Below, piece after piece: positions 52,869 through 62,045 of a stretch of DNA of 64,000 nt (positions are counted from its first letter, which is position 1; each line of letters opens with the position of its first letter). The position numbers and the translations under genes were made by a program. The notes beneath the pieces were generated by a model that did no database searches, was not told the DNA's origin, and saw only the letters and a program-made list of their open reading frames with translations. Where the stretch lies: assembly GCA_016000045.1 (NCBI GenBank), contig JAECQY010000002.1, positions 31,777 through 95,776 on the forward strand, in the 5' to 3' direction. This DNA is from Myxococcaceae bacterium (GTDB taxonomy: Bacteria; Myxococcota; UBA727; JABDBI01).

Positions 52869-55058
52869 ATGATTCGCTATTTCGTTTTTATCCTTTTTTT
52901 ATCTCATTCAGCGCATAGCCAAATCGAATCCATCTTGAGTGGAAGCTTGGTCGGCTATCAATTGGCTGGACTGCAAGGTGCTGCTTGGGGGACTGGGGCT
53001 GGATGTGTAGACGAACTTTTGCTTTCTTCAGGCTTCAGCGAAGAACCTTATCTCGTTCCAGCCCTCATTGGAATTGCTTCGCTGAAGCAGCTTCCTCTTT
53101 CCAAAGCAACCAGAATCACAGGGGGAGCCATTCTGGGATATTTGCTTATTGACGACCAACTGGATAACGCTTGGGGTATGTTTTCGACTTCGGTTCATGC
53201 AGGAGCATTGGGCTACCAATTCGGCCGTTTTCCAGGCGCATTGTTGGGAACTTTGCTCGGCAGCCTAAGCCCCAAGACTCCCATTTTCAAAAACATTTTA
53301 GAGGCCAATGCTTTCAACAAAATATTGCCTCGGCAATCTTTTTATACTCTTTCACTGCTATCCACTATTTTCTTCGCGAAAGAAAATCTCCAAAATCGAG
53401 CAGAGAGTGCTTCTATTCACCCTCTTCAAAACTCTTTAAAAAACTTATTTGAAGATCTTGGGGAGCCCTCGAACTTCAATCGCCTGAACTTCGCTCATAC
53501 CGAATTTGTATTATCTTCTCAGCTTCTGCTCATGGACTTCATGAAAAATTCGTTTCCATTTTACACGGCTATTTGGGAACAAGCCAATCGATTGGAACGA
53601 CCTGCCTACCTCCAAGCCGTTCAGGCATACTTATGTGTCCTTTTGACCGAAGTTCTTTTAAAAGTAGGAACCGACACGGCGTCTTTGCATAATCGAAATC
53701 AAATTCTCGCAGAACTTGAGAACCGCACTCAGAATCGATATCTGAACGAAACGGTGATGATGAAGCTGCCAAGCTTGAATCAATCGGATGTGCGAATTCA
53801 TAATTTGTTTGCTCAACTGGATCAATCGATTCGGAATGCTTATACCCTTCTCGATAGCCATCGCGCTTCAAGGCTCGCTCTATTTTATCATTTGGGAACC
53901 CTCTTTTCTCATGATGCACTCGATGCGGTATACCTCTTGAGTGGAACAGAGGAATGTATTTCGCTTTTTTTTGATTGGCTTGGCTCTCAGATGAATGGCG
54001 ATTATTCATGGCTGCAAGTCCTGAATTCAAAAATCACGATCCTGCAACAAGACCTGATGACTCATGCGGCTCCCATTTATCTGGCCAATCAATCAAACCA
54101 TGTCATCCATCGTTTAACTGATTTAATCCCGGAACGACAAAAATCTTTCATTCGAACGGATCATTGGAGTTCATTGAAAACAATCTGCTTTGAGTCGCTT
54201 GGCAGTCTGCGTTATGTTTTAAAATATCTTTTTATTTCGCTCTTAGGAAATAAACCAACGACCCATACTCACTTAATCGCAGACTCAATCTTTCATGTCG
54301 CCAATTCTCTCGGATGGCAAAGCAAATTTTCCTCTGAATTAAACCAAACAAGCCAGATACTCGCCCATTTAAAACAAGCAATTGAGACTCTCCAGCAACC
54401 GCTTGAAACTCCAACAGCGTTGATCTCCTATGAAACTTCCCATCCTCTATCCCTCTCACTCGAAGATTTTTCTTTTGGAGTAGCAACCAAAACGTTCTCG
54501 CATTCCGTTTCGATCCACATCCCGCAGGCTTACTATGTGCTCAGCGGCTTAAATGGCTGCGGAAAATCGACGTTTTTCAAAATCCTTCTGGGCTTTCGCG
54601 ATAACAGGCTCTGGAGCGAAGGGCGCATCCTTTGGAACACGGAAGGGCTGCCTCGTATCGCAGCAGTTCCTCAAGAAACCTATCTTTTGCCCGACAGCAA
54701 CCTCTACGAAGCTATCGGAATCGAAGATCAAGACGCCGAACGCATAGCTTGCGACGAACTTGCCTTGTGCCAAGATTGGAACGAAATGAAAACACGTTGG
54801 TCCGACTCCCTCAGCGGTGGAGAAAAAAAGAAATTAGCCCTTTTGAAAGCAGTCTTACTAAACCCGGATATTTTGCTGCTCGATGAAACTTTTGGGCCGA
54901 TGGATCCAACGTCTCGCCAACTCGCACAGGAGTTGATCCAGAAACGCCTGCCCACAGCCCTCTTAATCTCCATCGATCACCAAGCCCAGGATAGCAACGC
55001 TTTCTATGCTGCAGAACTTCGACTTGAAAATCAAAAACTTCTATTCGTCGACCCGTAG
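52869..55058 (+). CDS. ABC ATPase with N-terminal signal sequence and unusual membrane part
   Basis: 729 residues. The start MIRYFVFILFLSHSAHSQ looks like a signal peptide. Residues 20-140 are Gly/Ala/Leu-rich (GYQLAGLQGAAWGTGAG, GALGYQFGRFPGALLGTLLG), similar to glycine-zipper membrane segments. The middle 350 residues are helical and unrecognised. The C-terminal ABC domain is complete: Walker A GLNGCGKST at 560-568, Q-loop PQETYL, signature LSGGEKKKLALLKA near 648, Walker B ILLLDE and the H-loop SIDH. It may be a divergent single-chain ABC exporter. The 3' end overlaps aspS by 18 bases, convergently. Confidence 0.65.
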   Translation: MIRYFVFILFLSHSAHSQIESILSGSLVGYQLAGLQGAAWGTGAGCVDELLLSSGFSEEPYLVPALIGIASLKQLPLSKATRITGGAILGYLLIDDQLDNAWGMFSTSVHAGALGYQFGRFPGALLGTLLGSLSPKTPIFKNILEANAFNKILPRQSFYTLSLLSTIFFAKENLQNRAESASIHPLQNSLKNLFEDLGEPSNFNRLNFAHTEFVLSSQLLLMDFMKNSFPFYTAIWEQANRLERPAYLQAVQAYLCVLLTEVLLKVGTDTASLHNRNQILAELENRTQNRYLNETVMMKLPSLNQSDVRIHNLFAQLDQSIRNAYTLLDSHRASRLALFYHLGTLFSHDALDAVYLLSGTEECISLFFDWLGSQMNGDYSWLQVLNSKITILQQDLMTHAAPIYLANQSNHVIHRLTDLIPERQKSFIRTDHWSSLKTICFESLGSLRYVLKYLFISLLGNKPTTHTHLIADSIFHVANSLGWQSKFSSELNQTSQILAHLKQAIETLQQPLETPTALISYETSHPLSLSLEDFSFGVATKTFSHSVSIHIPQAYYVLSGLNGCGKSTFFKILLGFRDNRLWSEGRILWNTEGLPRIAAVPQETYLLPDSNLYEAIGIEDQDAERIACDELALCQDWNEMKTRWSDSLSGGEKKKLALLKAVLLNPDILLLDETFGPMDPTSRQLAQELIQKRLPTALLISIDHQAQDSNAFYAAELRLENQKLLFVDP

Positions 55059-56849
55059 CTGGATTCCCAAATCTGTCAATTGTTTTGCATCGACGGGAGT
55101 CGGTGCTTGCGTGAGCAGATCGGTTCCTTTTTGGCTTTTAGGGAAAGCAATCACATCTCGGATACTCGAAGACCCTGTCAACAGCATGCAGAGGCGATCC
55201 AAGCCCAATGCAATTCCGCCGTGTGGAGGTGGACCATAGCGCAGAGCATCGAGTAAAAAGCCAAATTTTTGCTGCTGTTCTTCGCATGAGATTCCCAGCG
55301 CATCGAATATGTTAGATTGAATGACTGGGTCGTGATTTCGAATCGATCCTCCCCCAATCTCGTGGCCATTCACCACCAAATCGTAAGCCCTCGCTTTACA
55401 AGCAGCCGGATCCAATCTCAATATTTCAAGACTCTGTGCTTGAGGCGAAGTAAATGGGTGATGCGCAGCAGCATAATTTTTTGATTCATCATCGTATTCA
55501 AACAACGGGAAATCGGTAATCCAAAGAATCGACCAGCTATTTTCTGGTATCAGCTTAAACCGATTGCCCAAATTTAGCCTAAGACCGTTCAAAACCGCAT
55601 GAACCGTTTTGGGTTTGCCCATTTGGAACAAAATAAGATCACCGTCTTCTGCGAAGCAGGCTCGATTGATCGCGTTCAAGCCCTCTTCTGAAATCACTTT
55701 CGCAAATGGCGATTGAGTCCATGCCGTGCCAGATTCAGCGACTTTGGCACGCCCCAATCCTTGTCCTCCAAGCTGCTTCACCCGATCTTCCAGTTTATCG
55801 ACTTCGGTTCGAGAGAGTTCACACGACGCAGGAATACGCATCGCTTTGATCATGCCACCGGCTTTCAAAGTCTGCTCAAACAAAGGAACTCCGGCTCCGT
55901 TTCTCGCTCTCAAAATTTCCGTTAAATCGGTGTGCTCCAAGCCAAAACGAGTATCCGGTTTATCGCTTCCATAGCGCGCCATCGCTTCATCGTAAGGCAT
56001 CCGAGGAAATGAGTCTGGTAATGCGACGTCTATCGCCTGTTTAAAAATGGTTTTTATCAAGCCTTCCGCCATCGCTTGAACCTGATGTTCATCGACAAAG
56101 CTCATTTCCACATCGATTTGTGTAAACTCAGGCTGTCGATCTCCTCGCAGATCCTCATCGCGAAAACACTTAACGATTTGGAAATAGCGATCCAAGCCCG
56201 CCATCATAAACATTTGTTTGAAGAGCTGAGGACTTTCAGCCAACGCGAAGAACGATTGAGACTGCTGTCGGCTCGGCACCAAGAAATTGCGAGCGCCACC
56301 GGGCGTGTACTTCACCAATGCCGGTGTCTCAATTTCCAGAAAGTCATGTTGATCAAAATACGTGCGGGTTGTCTGCATGACACGATGTCGGAGTTTGAAA
56401 TTAGACTGAAGAGCAGGACGTCGGAGATCCAGAACACGGTGAGCAAGGCGCTTTTCTTCGCTGGTATCAATTCGATTTTCAATCAAAAACGGTGGCGTAT
56501 CCGATTTGCTGAACACATTCAGCTCTCGGACATCCACCTCGATTTCGCCCGTCACCAAACGAAGATTGGGAGAGCCACCATTTTCGGTTCGGTCCTCGAC
56601 CATTCCTGCGATTCCAATACACCACTCGCTTCTTAATTCGTGTGCCCAGGTATGCAATTGCGAACAAGTTTCAGGTTTGAAAACGATTTGCGTGAGGCCA
56701 TATCGATCTCGCAAATCAACAAATCGTCTTCCACCATGGTCCCGAACGGATTGGACCCAACCCATCAAAATAACCCGATCACCCAAGTTGGCTTTCGTAA
56801 GCTGGTTGCACGTGTGTGTTCGAGGCTGCGATTCTACCCATTTGGACAT
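55041..56849 (-). CDS. aspS: aspartyl-tRNA synthetase
   Basis: Bacterial-type class IIb synthetase of 602 residues that charges tRNA-Asp (or Asp/Asn). An OB-fold anticodon domain at the start has VILMGWVQSVRDHGGRRFVDLRD. Class II motif 2 reads FRDEDLRGDRQPEFTQIDVEMSF, whose core is the usual one, and motif 3 is GIALGLDRL. A GAD insertion (about 300-420) marks the bacterial form. GatCAB genes are not in the window, so discrimination cannot be judged. Divergent from yidD. Confidence 0.96.
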   Translation of the reverse strand: MSKWVESQPRTHTCNQLTKANLGDRVILMGWVQSVRDHGGRRFVDLRDRYGLTQIVFKPETCSQLHTWAHELRSEWCIGIAGMVEDRTENGGSPNLRLVTGEIEVDVRELNVFSKSDTPPFLIENRIDTSEEKRLAHRVLDLRRPALQSNFKLRHRVMQTTRTYFDQHDFLEIETPALVKYTPGGARNFLVPSRQQSQSFFALAESPQLFKQMFMMAGLDRYFQIVKCFRDEDLRGDRQPEFTQIDVEMSFVDEHQVQAMAEGLIKTIFKQAIDVALPDSFPRMPYDEAMARYGSDKPDTRFGLEHTDLTEILRARNGAGVPLFEQTLKAGGMIKAMRIPASCELSRTEVDKLEDRVKQLGGQGLGRAKVAESGTAWTQSPFAKVISEEGLNAINRACFAEDGDLILFQMGKPKTVHAVLNGLRLNLGNRFKLIPENSWSILWITDFPLFEYDDESKNYAAAHHPFTSPQAQSLEILRLDPAACKARAYDLVVNGHEIGGGSIRNHDPVIQSNIFDALGISCEEQQQKFGFLLDALRYGPPPHGGIALGLDRLCMLLTGSSSIRDVIAFPKSQKGTDLLTQAPTPVDAKQLTDLGIQLRVDE

Positions 56850-56892
56850 CTGGAGTACCTAGTGTATCGGCCCTTAATTTTCAAGGATTAGC

Positions 56893-57120
56893 GTGCTAAG
56901 AAATCAGTCATCCATGACTGCATTGGTTCTTTTTCTCATTGAAGTCTATCAAAAACGAATCAGCCCATTCCTCATGCCCCGTTGTCGCTTCTACCCAAGC
57001 TGTTCCGAATACGCGAAGCAGTCATTTCAAAAATACCATTTTGCCAACGCTTTCTACCGAACCGTGAAACGACTGCTCCGTTGCCACCCTGGCTGCCACG
57101 GAGGCTTCGATCCTCCTTAG
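56893..57120 (+). CDS. yidD: membrane protein insertion efficiency factor YidD
   Basis: A 75-residue protein with IEVYQKRISPFLMPRCRFYPSCSEYA and C-x-P-x-C-x-GG-x-DPP, the family pattern. It assists YidC-dependent insertion of inner-membrane proteins. GTG 56893 is chosen because AAGGA lies five bases upstream; ATG 56914 is an alternative. Unusually it is not between rnpA and yidC. Its stop overlaps the convergent pdxJ by four bases. Confidence 0.93.
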   Translation: MLRNQSSMTALVLFLIEVYQKRISPFLMPRCRFYPSCSEYAKQSFQKYHFANAFYRTVKRLLRCHPGCHGGFDPP

Positions 57121-57863
57121 AATGAAATTCTCGCCGCTGGATCCAGACAATTTAAATAAGACTGCACAGTTTGTTCAAGCCCGAAATACAAAGAATCGCT
57201 AATCAAGGCATGACCGATGGACACTTCTTGCACACAGCCCACTTCGTTCAAAAAATAAGTCAAATTTTTTAAATTGAGATCATGGCCAGCATTCACGCCA
57301 AGTCCGATGCGATCAGCTGCTTCTGCCACGCGCTGATAAACTCCAAGAACTTCTTCTCGAACAGGCAGTTCAAAACATCGAGCGTAACGTTCGGTGTAGA
57401 GTTCAACCCGGTCGGTTCCGGTATCCTGAATTTCGGTGAGAGTCGATTCCTGATAATCGAAAGGGTCAATGAACAGGGAAATTCGGGCTCCGCTAAGCTT
57501 AAGCTGATGAATTTGATGTTTCAAAAAATCTTGATGAATTCGAACATCCCAACCCGCATGCGAGGTTAGAACCTCTGGAGCGTCTGGCACCAGAGTTGCT
57601 TGTTGAGGACGAATGTTTCGAATTAAGTTCAAGTATTCATTGGAAGGATAGCCCTCAATATTGAATTCCGTGGTCACCCTTTGAGCCAAATCGTAAACAT
57701 CTTGGATGCGAATATGACGCTCATCAGGTCTTGGATGAACGGTAATTCCATGAGCCCCGAATCGCTCGATATCGAGAGCGGCTTGCACAAGATTGGGTAA
57801 ATCGCCTCCCCGGGCATTTCGTAGAGTTGCTATTTTGTTAATGTTAACACTGAGTCGCGTCAT
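57117..57863 (-). CDS. pdxJ: pyridoxine 5'-phosphate synthase
   Basis: Condenses 1-deoxyxylulose 5-phosphate with amino-acetone phosphate to give pyridoxine phosphate, in the DXP-dependent vitamin B6 route. 248 residues; LSVNINKIATLRNARGG, FGAHGITVHPRPDERHI, NIEGYPS, RISLFIDP and GLGVNAGHDLNLKNL are all conserved. The gene overlaps tpiA by 20 bases. PLP made here would serve GlyA and AdiA among others. Confidence 0.96.
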   Translation of the reverse strand: MTRLSVNINKIATLRNARGGDLPNLVQAALDIERFGAHGITVHPRPDERHIRIQDVYDLAQRVTTEFNIEGYPSNEYLNLIRNIRPQQATLVPDAPEVLTSHAGWDVRIHQDFLKHQIHQLKLSGARISLFIDPFDYQESTLTEIQDTGTDRVELYTERYARCFELPVREEVLGVYQRVAEAADRIGLGVNAGHDLNLKNLTYFLNEVGCVQEVSIGHALISDSLYFGLEQTVQSYLNCLDPAARISF

Positions 57864-58581
57864 TCAGAATGCTTAAAAAAGAATCTACCTGAAGGGAAGC
57901 CCCTCCGACCAAAACTCCATCCACGTGGGCAATTTCAAGAACCAAGCGAGCGTTGCTGGCATGGATGGAGCCTCCGTAGAGAATCGGGGTACTCGGATGG
58001 GTCAGCTTACGGATCCGCTCATGCATCTGGGCTATTTCGTTCGAAGTCGCTACTTTGCCGGTCCCGATAGCCCATACGGGCTCGTAAGCCAGGCAGATCT
58101 GACTTGGATCAACCTGTTCCAATACCGGTTTTAATTGGCTTTCGATCACCGATTCAGCCAGCCCAGACTCTCGATCGGCCAAGGTTTCTCCCACGCAGAC
58201 AATCGGCATCACTCGGCCCTCCACACAGGCTCTGGCTTTCCAAGCCACTTGCTCGGAGGTCTCAGCAAAATACCGCCTCCTTTCCGAATGCCCAATAATG
58301 GCCCAAGAAACTCCTAAGTCTCTCAAGTGACGGACAGACCACTCGCCTGTATAAGCCCCTGATTCTTGATAAAATACGTTCTGCGCTGCGATTTGAATGC
58401 CGCTATTCTGTGAACATTGAACCGCCCAAGACAGCAAGGGTGCCACGGGAGCAATTCCGATGTTCAAGGATTGAAATCGCTCTTTCTGGCAGCTTGTTCG
58501 CAGGAATTCAAAAAAACTTTGAGTCTCTAAAAGCCCATGGTTCAGCTTCCAATTTCCAACGATCCATTTTTTTTCGTTCAT
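57844..58581 (-). CDS. tpiA: triosephosphate isomerase
   Basis: Glycolytic TIM-barrel enzyme of about 245 residues. ATG 58581 (MNEKKWIVGNWKLNHG) is the canonical start; the frame is open to 58671. WKLN holds the catalytic Lys, IGHSERR the catalytic His and AYEPVWAIGTG the catalytic Glu with loop 6. LYGGSIHASN and VDGVLVGGASL bind phosphate. It is translationally coupled with pdxJ and divergent from mraZ. Confidence 0.96.
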   Translation of the reverse strand: MNEKKWIVGNWKLNHGLLETQSFFEFLRTSCQKERFQSLNIGIAPVAPLLSWAVQCSQNSGIQIAAQNVFYQESGAYTGEWSVRHLRDLGVSWAIIGHSERRRYFAETSEQVAWKARACVEGRVMPIVCVGETLADRESGLAESVIESQLKPVLEQVDPSQICLAYEPVWAIGTGKVATSNEIAQMHERIRKLTHPSTPILYGGSIHASNARLVLEIAHVDGVLVGGASLQVDSFLSILNDATQC

Positions 58582-58626
58582 CCTAGCGTCACTCCAAGAC
58601 ATTCCATTTGCGATCGAGAACCTCTC

Positions 58627-58667
58627 TTGACAATTTCCGTGGAATTTAGTGGAATTAGGTGGGAATA
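58627..58667 (+). promoter_or_regulatory. mraZ promoter with three MraZ-type operator repeats
   Basis: TTGACA at 58627-58632 is a perfect -35 box. Three direct GTGG repeats follow at an exact 10-base spacing: GTGGAATTTA (58639), GTGGAATTAG (58649) and GTGGGAATAG (58659). Such repeats, one per helical turn, are what MraZ binds in other bacteria to repress its own operon. The position between the -35 box and mraZ fits autorepression of the dcw cluster. Confidence 0.8.
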
Positions 58668-58690
58668 GCAATTTTTATTGAATCAATTTT

Positions 58691-59137
58691 ATGTTTAGAG
58701 GACTGAACGAAAACCTGCTGGATGACAAAGGCCGAGTCGCCTTTCCCCTCGAATTTCGTCAAGTTCTCAAAGCAGATCAGCTGGTCTTAACTCTTTCGCT
58801 TTACGAACCCTGTTTGGTAGCTTTAACGTTGCAAGATTTCGAATTGCAGGCTGATCGACTGAAATCGCTGCCCAGCAGCGATCCAGCGATCACTGAATTT
58901 AAGCGCTTGGTGATCGCTTCCAGCTTTGTAGCCAGCATTGACAAAGCTGGACGCGTTGCGATTCCCAAAGAGCTTCGTTCTTATGCTGGGTTGGAGAGAG
59001 AAATTTATTGGGCGGGCATGCTAGATCGGATCGAAGTTTGGTCTAAAGAGCGGTGGAATGAAAAGAATCGGATTCGTCTCTCCAATCAAGAAGGATTGGA
59101 AAGACTGCGTCTGACATTGGAGAAATTTGGATTGTAA
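58691..59137 (+). CDS. mraZ: transcriptional regulator MraZ
   Basis: 148 residues with two SpoVT-AbrB-like DNA-binding halves. The first is MFRGLNENLLDDKGRVAFPLEFR, the second SSFVASIDKAGRVAIPKELRSYAGL, both with the D-x-K-GR-x-x-x-P core. It forms a ring that binds repeats upstream of its own gene (see the operator entry). First gene of the dcw cluster, two bases before rsmH. Confidence 0.96.
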   Translation: MFRGLNENLLDDKGRVAFPLEFRQVLKADQLVLTLSLYEPCLVALTLQDFELQADRLKSLPSSDPAITEFKRLVIASSFVASIDKAGRVAIPKELRSYAGLEREIYWAGMLDRIEVWSKERWNEKNRIRLSNQEGLERLRLTLEKFGL

Positions 59138-59139
59138 CC

Positions 59140-60012
59140 ATGTTTGAGCATCTACCCATTATGCCACAAGAGATCCGGACGCTTTTGGCTATCCAAGCGG
59201 GCAGCGTTGTGGTGGATGCCACAGCAGGCGGAGGGGGACATCTTCGGATTTTAGCCGAAGCTGTGGGCCCTAGCGGACGGGTGATCGCTCTTGACCAAGA
59301 TCCCAGAGCCCATGAACTGGATGCCGCGGGTGGAGTCGCTCAAGAATATCCTCAAGTTCGTTTATACCAAAACCGCTTTTCCGAGCTGGCTCACGTGTTA
59401 AAAGCCGAAAAAATCCATTCTGTGGATGGGTTGCTGTGTGATTTAGGCGTCTCTTCTCCTCAGTTGGACACTCCGGAACGAGGCTTTTCTTTTCGACAGG
59501 ATGGGCCCATTGACATGCGTATGAACCCCCACTCCGGGATCTCCGCATACGATCTGATTGCTGAAAGTTCGGAAAGTGAGCTGGCGGATATTATTTATCA
59601 ATACGGGGAAGAGCGCTTCTCTCGCAGAATTGCACGATCTATTAAAAACCAAAAATCCCTTCCCAACAGCACTCTGGCCTTAGCGAATCGAATCGCTCAA
59701 GCCATTCGAGGTCCACGAAGCCGAATCCATCCTGCCACGCGTACGTTTCAAGCTCTGCGAATCGCTGTGAATCAAGAGTTGAAGGAACTGGATACCCTGT
59801 TATTGGATCTAGAAAGCCTCACACACCCAGGCTCTCGAATTGCTTTTCTATCTTTCCACAGCTTGGAAGATCGACGCATCAAACAGCATTTAAGAAACCA
59901 ACCTCATTGCTGGAGAGCCCTTACCAAGAAACCCGTGACCGCATCCGAAACTGAAATGCATCAAAATCCAAGAGCTCAAAGCGCCAAATTGCGCATTGGG
60001 GAGAGAATATGA
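59140..60012 (+). CDS. rsmH: 16S rRNA m4C1402 methyltransferase RsmH
   Basis: 290-residue SAM-dependent enzyme (MraW). HLPIMPQEI, the motif I DATAGGGGH, ALDQDPRA, GLLCDLGVSSPQLD and RGFSFRQDGPIDMRMN are family signatures, as are the C-terminal FHSLEDRRIK and the KPVTASETE tail. It methylates N4 of C1402 in the ribosomal P site. It overlaps ftsL by four bases. Confidence 0.96.
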   Translation: MFEHLPIMPQEIRTLLAIQAGSVVVDATAGGGGHLRILAEAVGPSGRVIALDQDPRAHELDAAGGVAQEYPQVRLYQNRFSELAHVLKAEKIHSVDGLLCDLGVSSPQLDTPERGFSFRQDGPIDMRMNPHSGISAYDLIAESSESELADIIYQYGEERFSRRIARSIKNQKSLPNSTLALANRIAQAIRGPRSRIHPATRTFQALRIAVNQELKELDTLLLDLESLTHPGSRIAFLSFHSLEDRRIKQHLRNQPHCWRALTKKPVTASETEMHQNPRAQSAKLRIGERI

Positions 60013-60374
60013 ATCCAATCTTATTTGCCGAAGCCGTCAGTGAAATCAAAAGCAACCCCCGATTAAGCGTTATCCACAATTCGAATTTTACGCGCCATTA
60101 CTACCGCCCCATACGCAAAAGCATCTTCCCGGCTTTATGCGTGGGCGCTCTCATGGGTTCTTTGCTTTTTTTAGTCTTTGTTCAAGTTGGCAATTACATT
60201 GAGGGTTATTCGATGGCCTTGCTAGAAAAAGAACAAGATCAGATCCTGGCTGAACTACAGGCGCTTAAACTCGAAGAATCGGTTCTTAAAAGGCCCGAGC
60301 GAATACAGCATTTCGCTCTCAAATCACTTCATCTGATACCCCCTTCTCAGGCTCCCAAAGTGATATTGCCGTGA
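60009..60374 (+). CDS. ftsL: FtsL-like cell division protein
   Basis: 121 residues in the place of ftsL. One membrane helix (about 37-60, IFPALCVGALMGSLLFLVFVQ) is followed by a leucine-rich coiled-coil segment (LLEKEQDQILAELQALKLEES) and a short RPERIQHFALKSLHLIPP tail that matches FtsL's ends. FtsL bridges FtsB/FtsQ with FtsW/FtsI at the septum. Sequence identity in this family is low, so position and architecture carry the call. Overlaps ftsI by GTGA. Confidence 0.8.
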   Translation: MNPILFAEAVSEIKSNPRLSVIHNSNFTRHYYRPIRKSIFPALCVGALMGSLLFLVFVQVGNYIEGYSMALLEKEQDQILAELQALKLEESVLKRPERIQHFALKSLHLIPPSQAPKVILP

Positions 60375-62026
60375 AGCTGCCAACGCGCTTATCGATTGTG
60401 GCAGGCCTACTCGGATTAGGTTTGCTGATAGGCGCGGTGAAAGCCAGTATTTTGCAACTTGCCAGAGGATCCGCCCTCAAAGAACTCGCAGAGCGGCAAT
60501 ACCTTCGCTCCATTCGTTATTCTCATTTCAGAGGCGATATTGCCGATCGCAAAGGACGCTTACTCGCTACCAGTGTCGCGCTCCATTCTGTCTACGCCGA
60601 ACCTCGCAAAATGAACCATCCCGATCGAGTCGCGCGAGCCTTGAAAAGCGCCCTCCCCTCTTTGACGAAGATTGATCTGGAGCGCTTATTCTCGGATCGT
60701 TCCTTCAGCTGGCTGGCTCGTCGAATCGATCCGAACACCTCCGCTGAAATTGCCGATTTAAAACTTGAGGGCATTGGCATCTCCGAGGAAGAACAACGCT
60801 TCTATCCAAACCATGCTCTCTTGGGACAAACTCTGGGTTTTGTTTCCATCGATGGTGAATCGTTGGGAGGCATCGAACATGCATTCGAACGCTACCTAAA
60901 GCCTAAGGTATGGAACACCCTGACCTACCAAGATGCTCGAGCCAAGTCGATCCGAACTTATGTGGCTCCTCATCAAGAAGATCTGAGAGGAGACCAAATC
61001 ACGCTTACCATTGACCGAAATATTCAATACGAGACGGAAGAGATCCTCAAAGAAACAGTCAAAAATCATCATGCCAAAGCCGGCTGGGCCATTGTGATGA
61101 AACCCAAAACCGGAGAAATTCTGGCTCTCGCCAACGTACCACTCGTCAACCCCAATCGCCCGGGGAAAAACCTTTCTCTTTGGCGGAATAACGCCATTAG
61201 TCGAACGGGAGAGCCTGGATCGACTTTCAAAATGGTGACTTTTTCAGCCGCGATGGATTTAGGCCTGTTACAGCCAGATGAGAAAATCAACTGTGAAAAA
61301 GGCGTGTGGGATCTAGGTTACATAACCATTCGAGATGTTTCCAAACGGGAGTGGCTGACTCCTGGAGAAATTTTTAAATACTCAAGCAATATTGGAACCT
61401 TTAAGCTTGCTCAAAGAGTAGGCAAAGAACGTCTGTATGAAATGATTCGCCAATTTGGCTATGGGGAGCTTCCTGGGCTCAACATGGCCGAAGAAGCCAA
61501 GGGCTACGTCTCTAAACCCGAAACTTGGGCTTCCTCGCGTTTTGCCAACCTGAGTTTTGGTTACGGCCTCATGGCCAGCAGCCTTCAAGTCGTCAATATG
61601 GTCAACACTATTGCGAACGGTGGTGTTCGAGTAGCCCCTCAAATTTTAAAAGAAATCAAAAAATCAAACGGGGAAACTTATCACCCCTTGTTGTCAAACC
61701 CTTCGGTTCGAATCCTGAAGCCCGAAACTGCCAAGCTGCTCACCCATTACATGATCCAAGATACCGAAAGCGATGGCAGCGGTAAGCGAGCAGCGATCGA
61801 AGGAATTCGGGTGGCCGGTAAAACGGGAACGACTGAAAAGTTAGGCGCTTCGGGTCGATACGCAAAAAACCTGAATATAAGCTCCTTCGTTGGCTTTGCC
61901 CCGGCAGAACACCCTGAAATCGTCGCTTTGGTCGCCATTGATGAACCCAAAGGCATTGCCTACGGTGGCTACGTGGCTGCTCCCGCTTGGAAGCGCATCG
62001 TTGAAGCAGCTCTCTTACAGATTTAA
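60371..62026 (+). CDS. ftsI: septal peptidoglycan transpeptidase FtsI (PBP3)
   Basis: 551-residue class B PBP with an N-terminal membrane anchor (SIVAGLLGLGLLIGAVKASI). The dimer/pedestal domain includes YLRSIRYSHFRGDIADRKGRLLATS. Catalytic motifs are Ser284 in GEPGSTFKM, SSN (YSSNIGT) and KTGTTEK near residue 483. It cross-links septal peptidoglycan with FtsW. Starts at GTG overlapping the ftsL stop. No PASTA domain, as expected for a Gram-negative. Confidence 0.95.
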   Translation: MKLPTRLSIVAGLLGLGLLIGAVKASILQLARGSALKELAERQYLRSIRYSHFRGDIADRKGRLLATSVALHSVYAEPRKMNHPDRVARALKSALPSLTKIDLERLFSDRSFSWLARRIDPNTSAEIADLKLEGIGISEEEQRFYPNHALLGQTLGFVSIDGESLGGIEHAFERYLKPKVWNTLTYQDARAKSIRTYVAPHQEDLRGDQITLTIDRNIQYETEEILKETVKNHHAKAGWAIVMKPKTGEILALANVPLVNPNRPGKNLSLWRNNAISRTGEPGSTFKMVTFSAAMDLGLLQPDEKINCEKGVWDLGYITIRDVSKREWLTPGEIFKYSSNIGTFKLAQRVGKERLYEMIRQFGYGELPGLNMAEEAKGYVSKPETWASSRFANLSFGYGLMASSLQVVNMVNTIANGGVRVAPQILKEIKKSNGETYHPLLSNPSVRILKPETAKLLTHYMIQDTESDGSGKRAAIEGIRVAGKTGTTEKLGASGRYAKNLNISSFVGFAPAEHPEIVALVAIDEPKGIAYGGYVAAPAWKRIVEAALLQI

Positions 62027-62045
62027 CGGATCCTCAGGATTGTAT

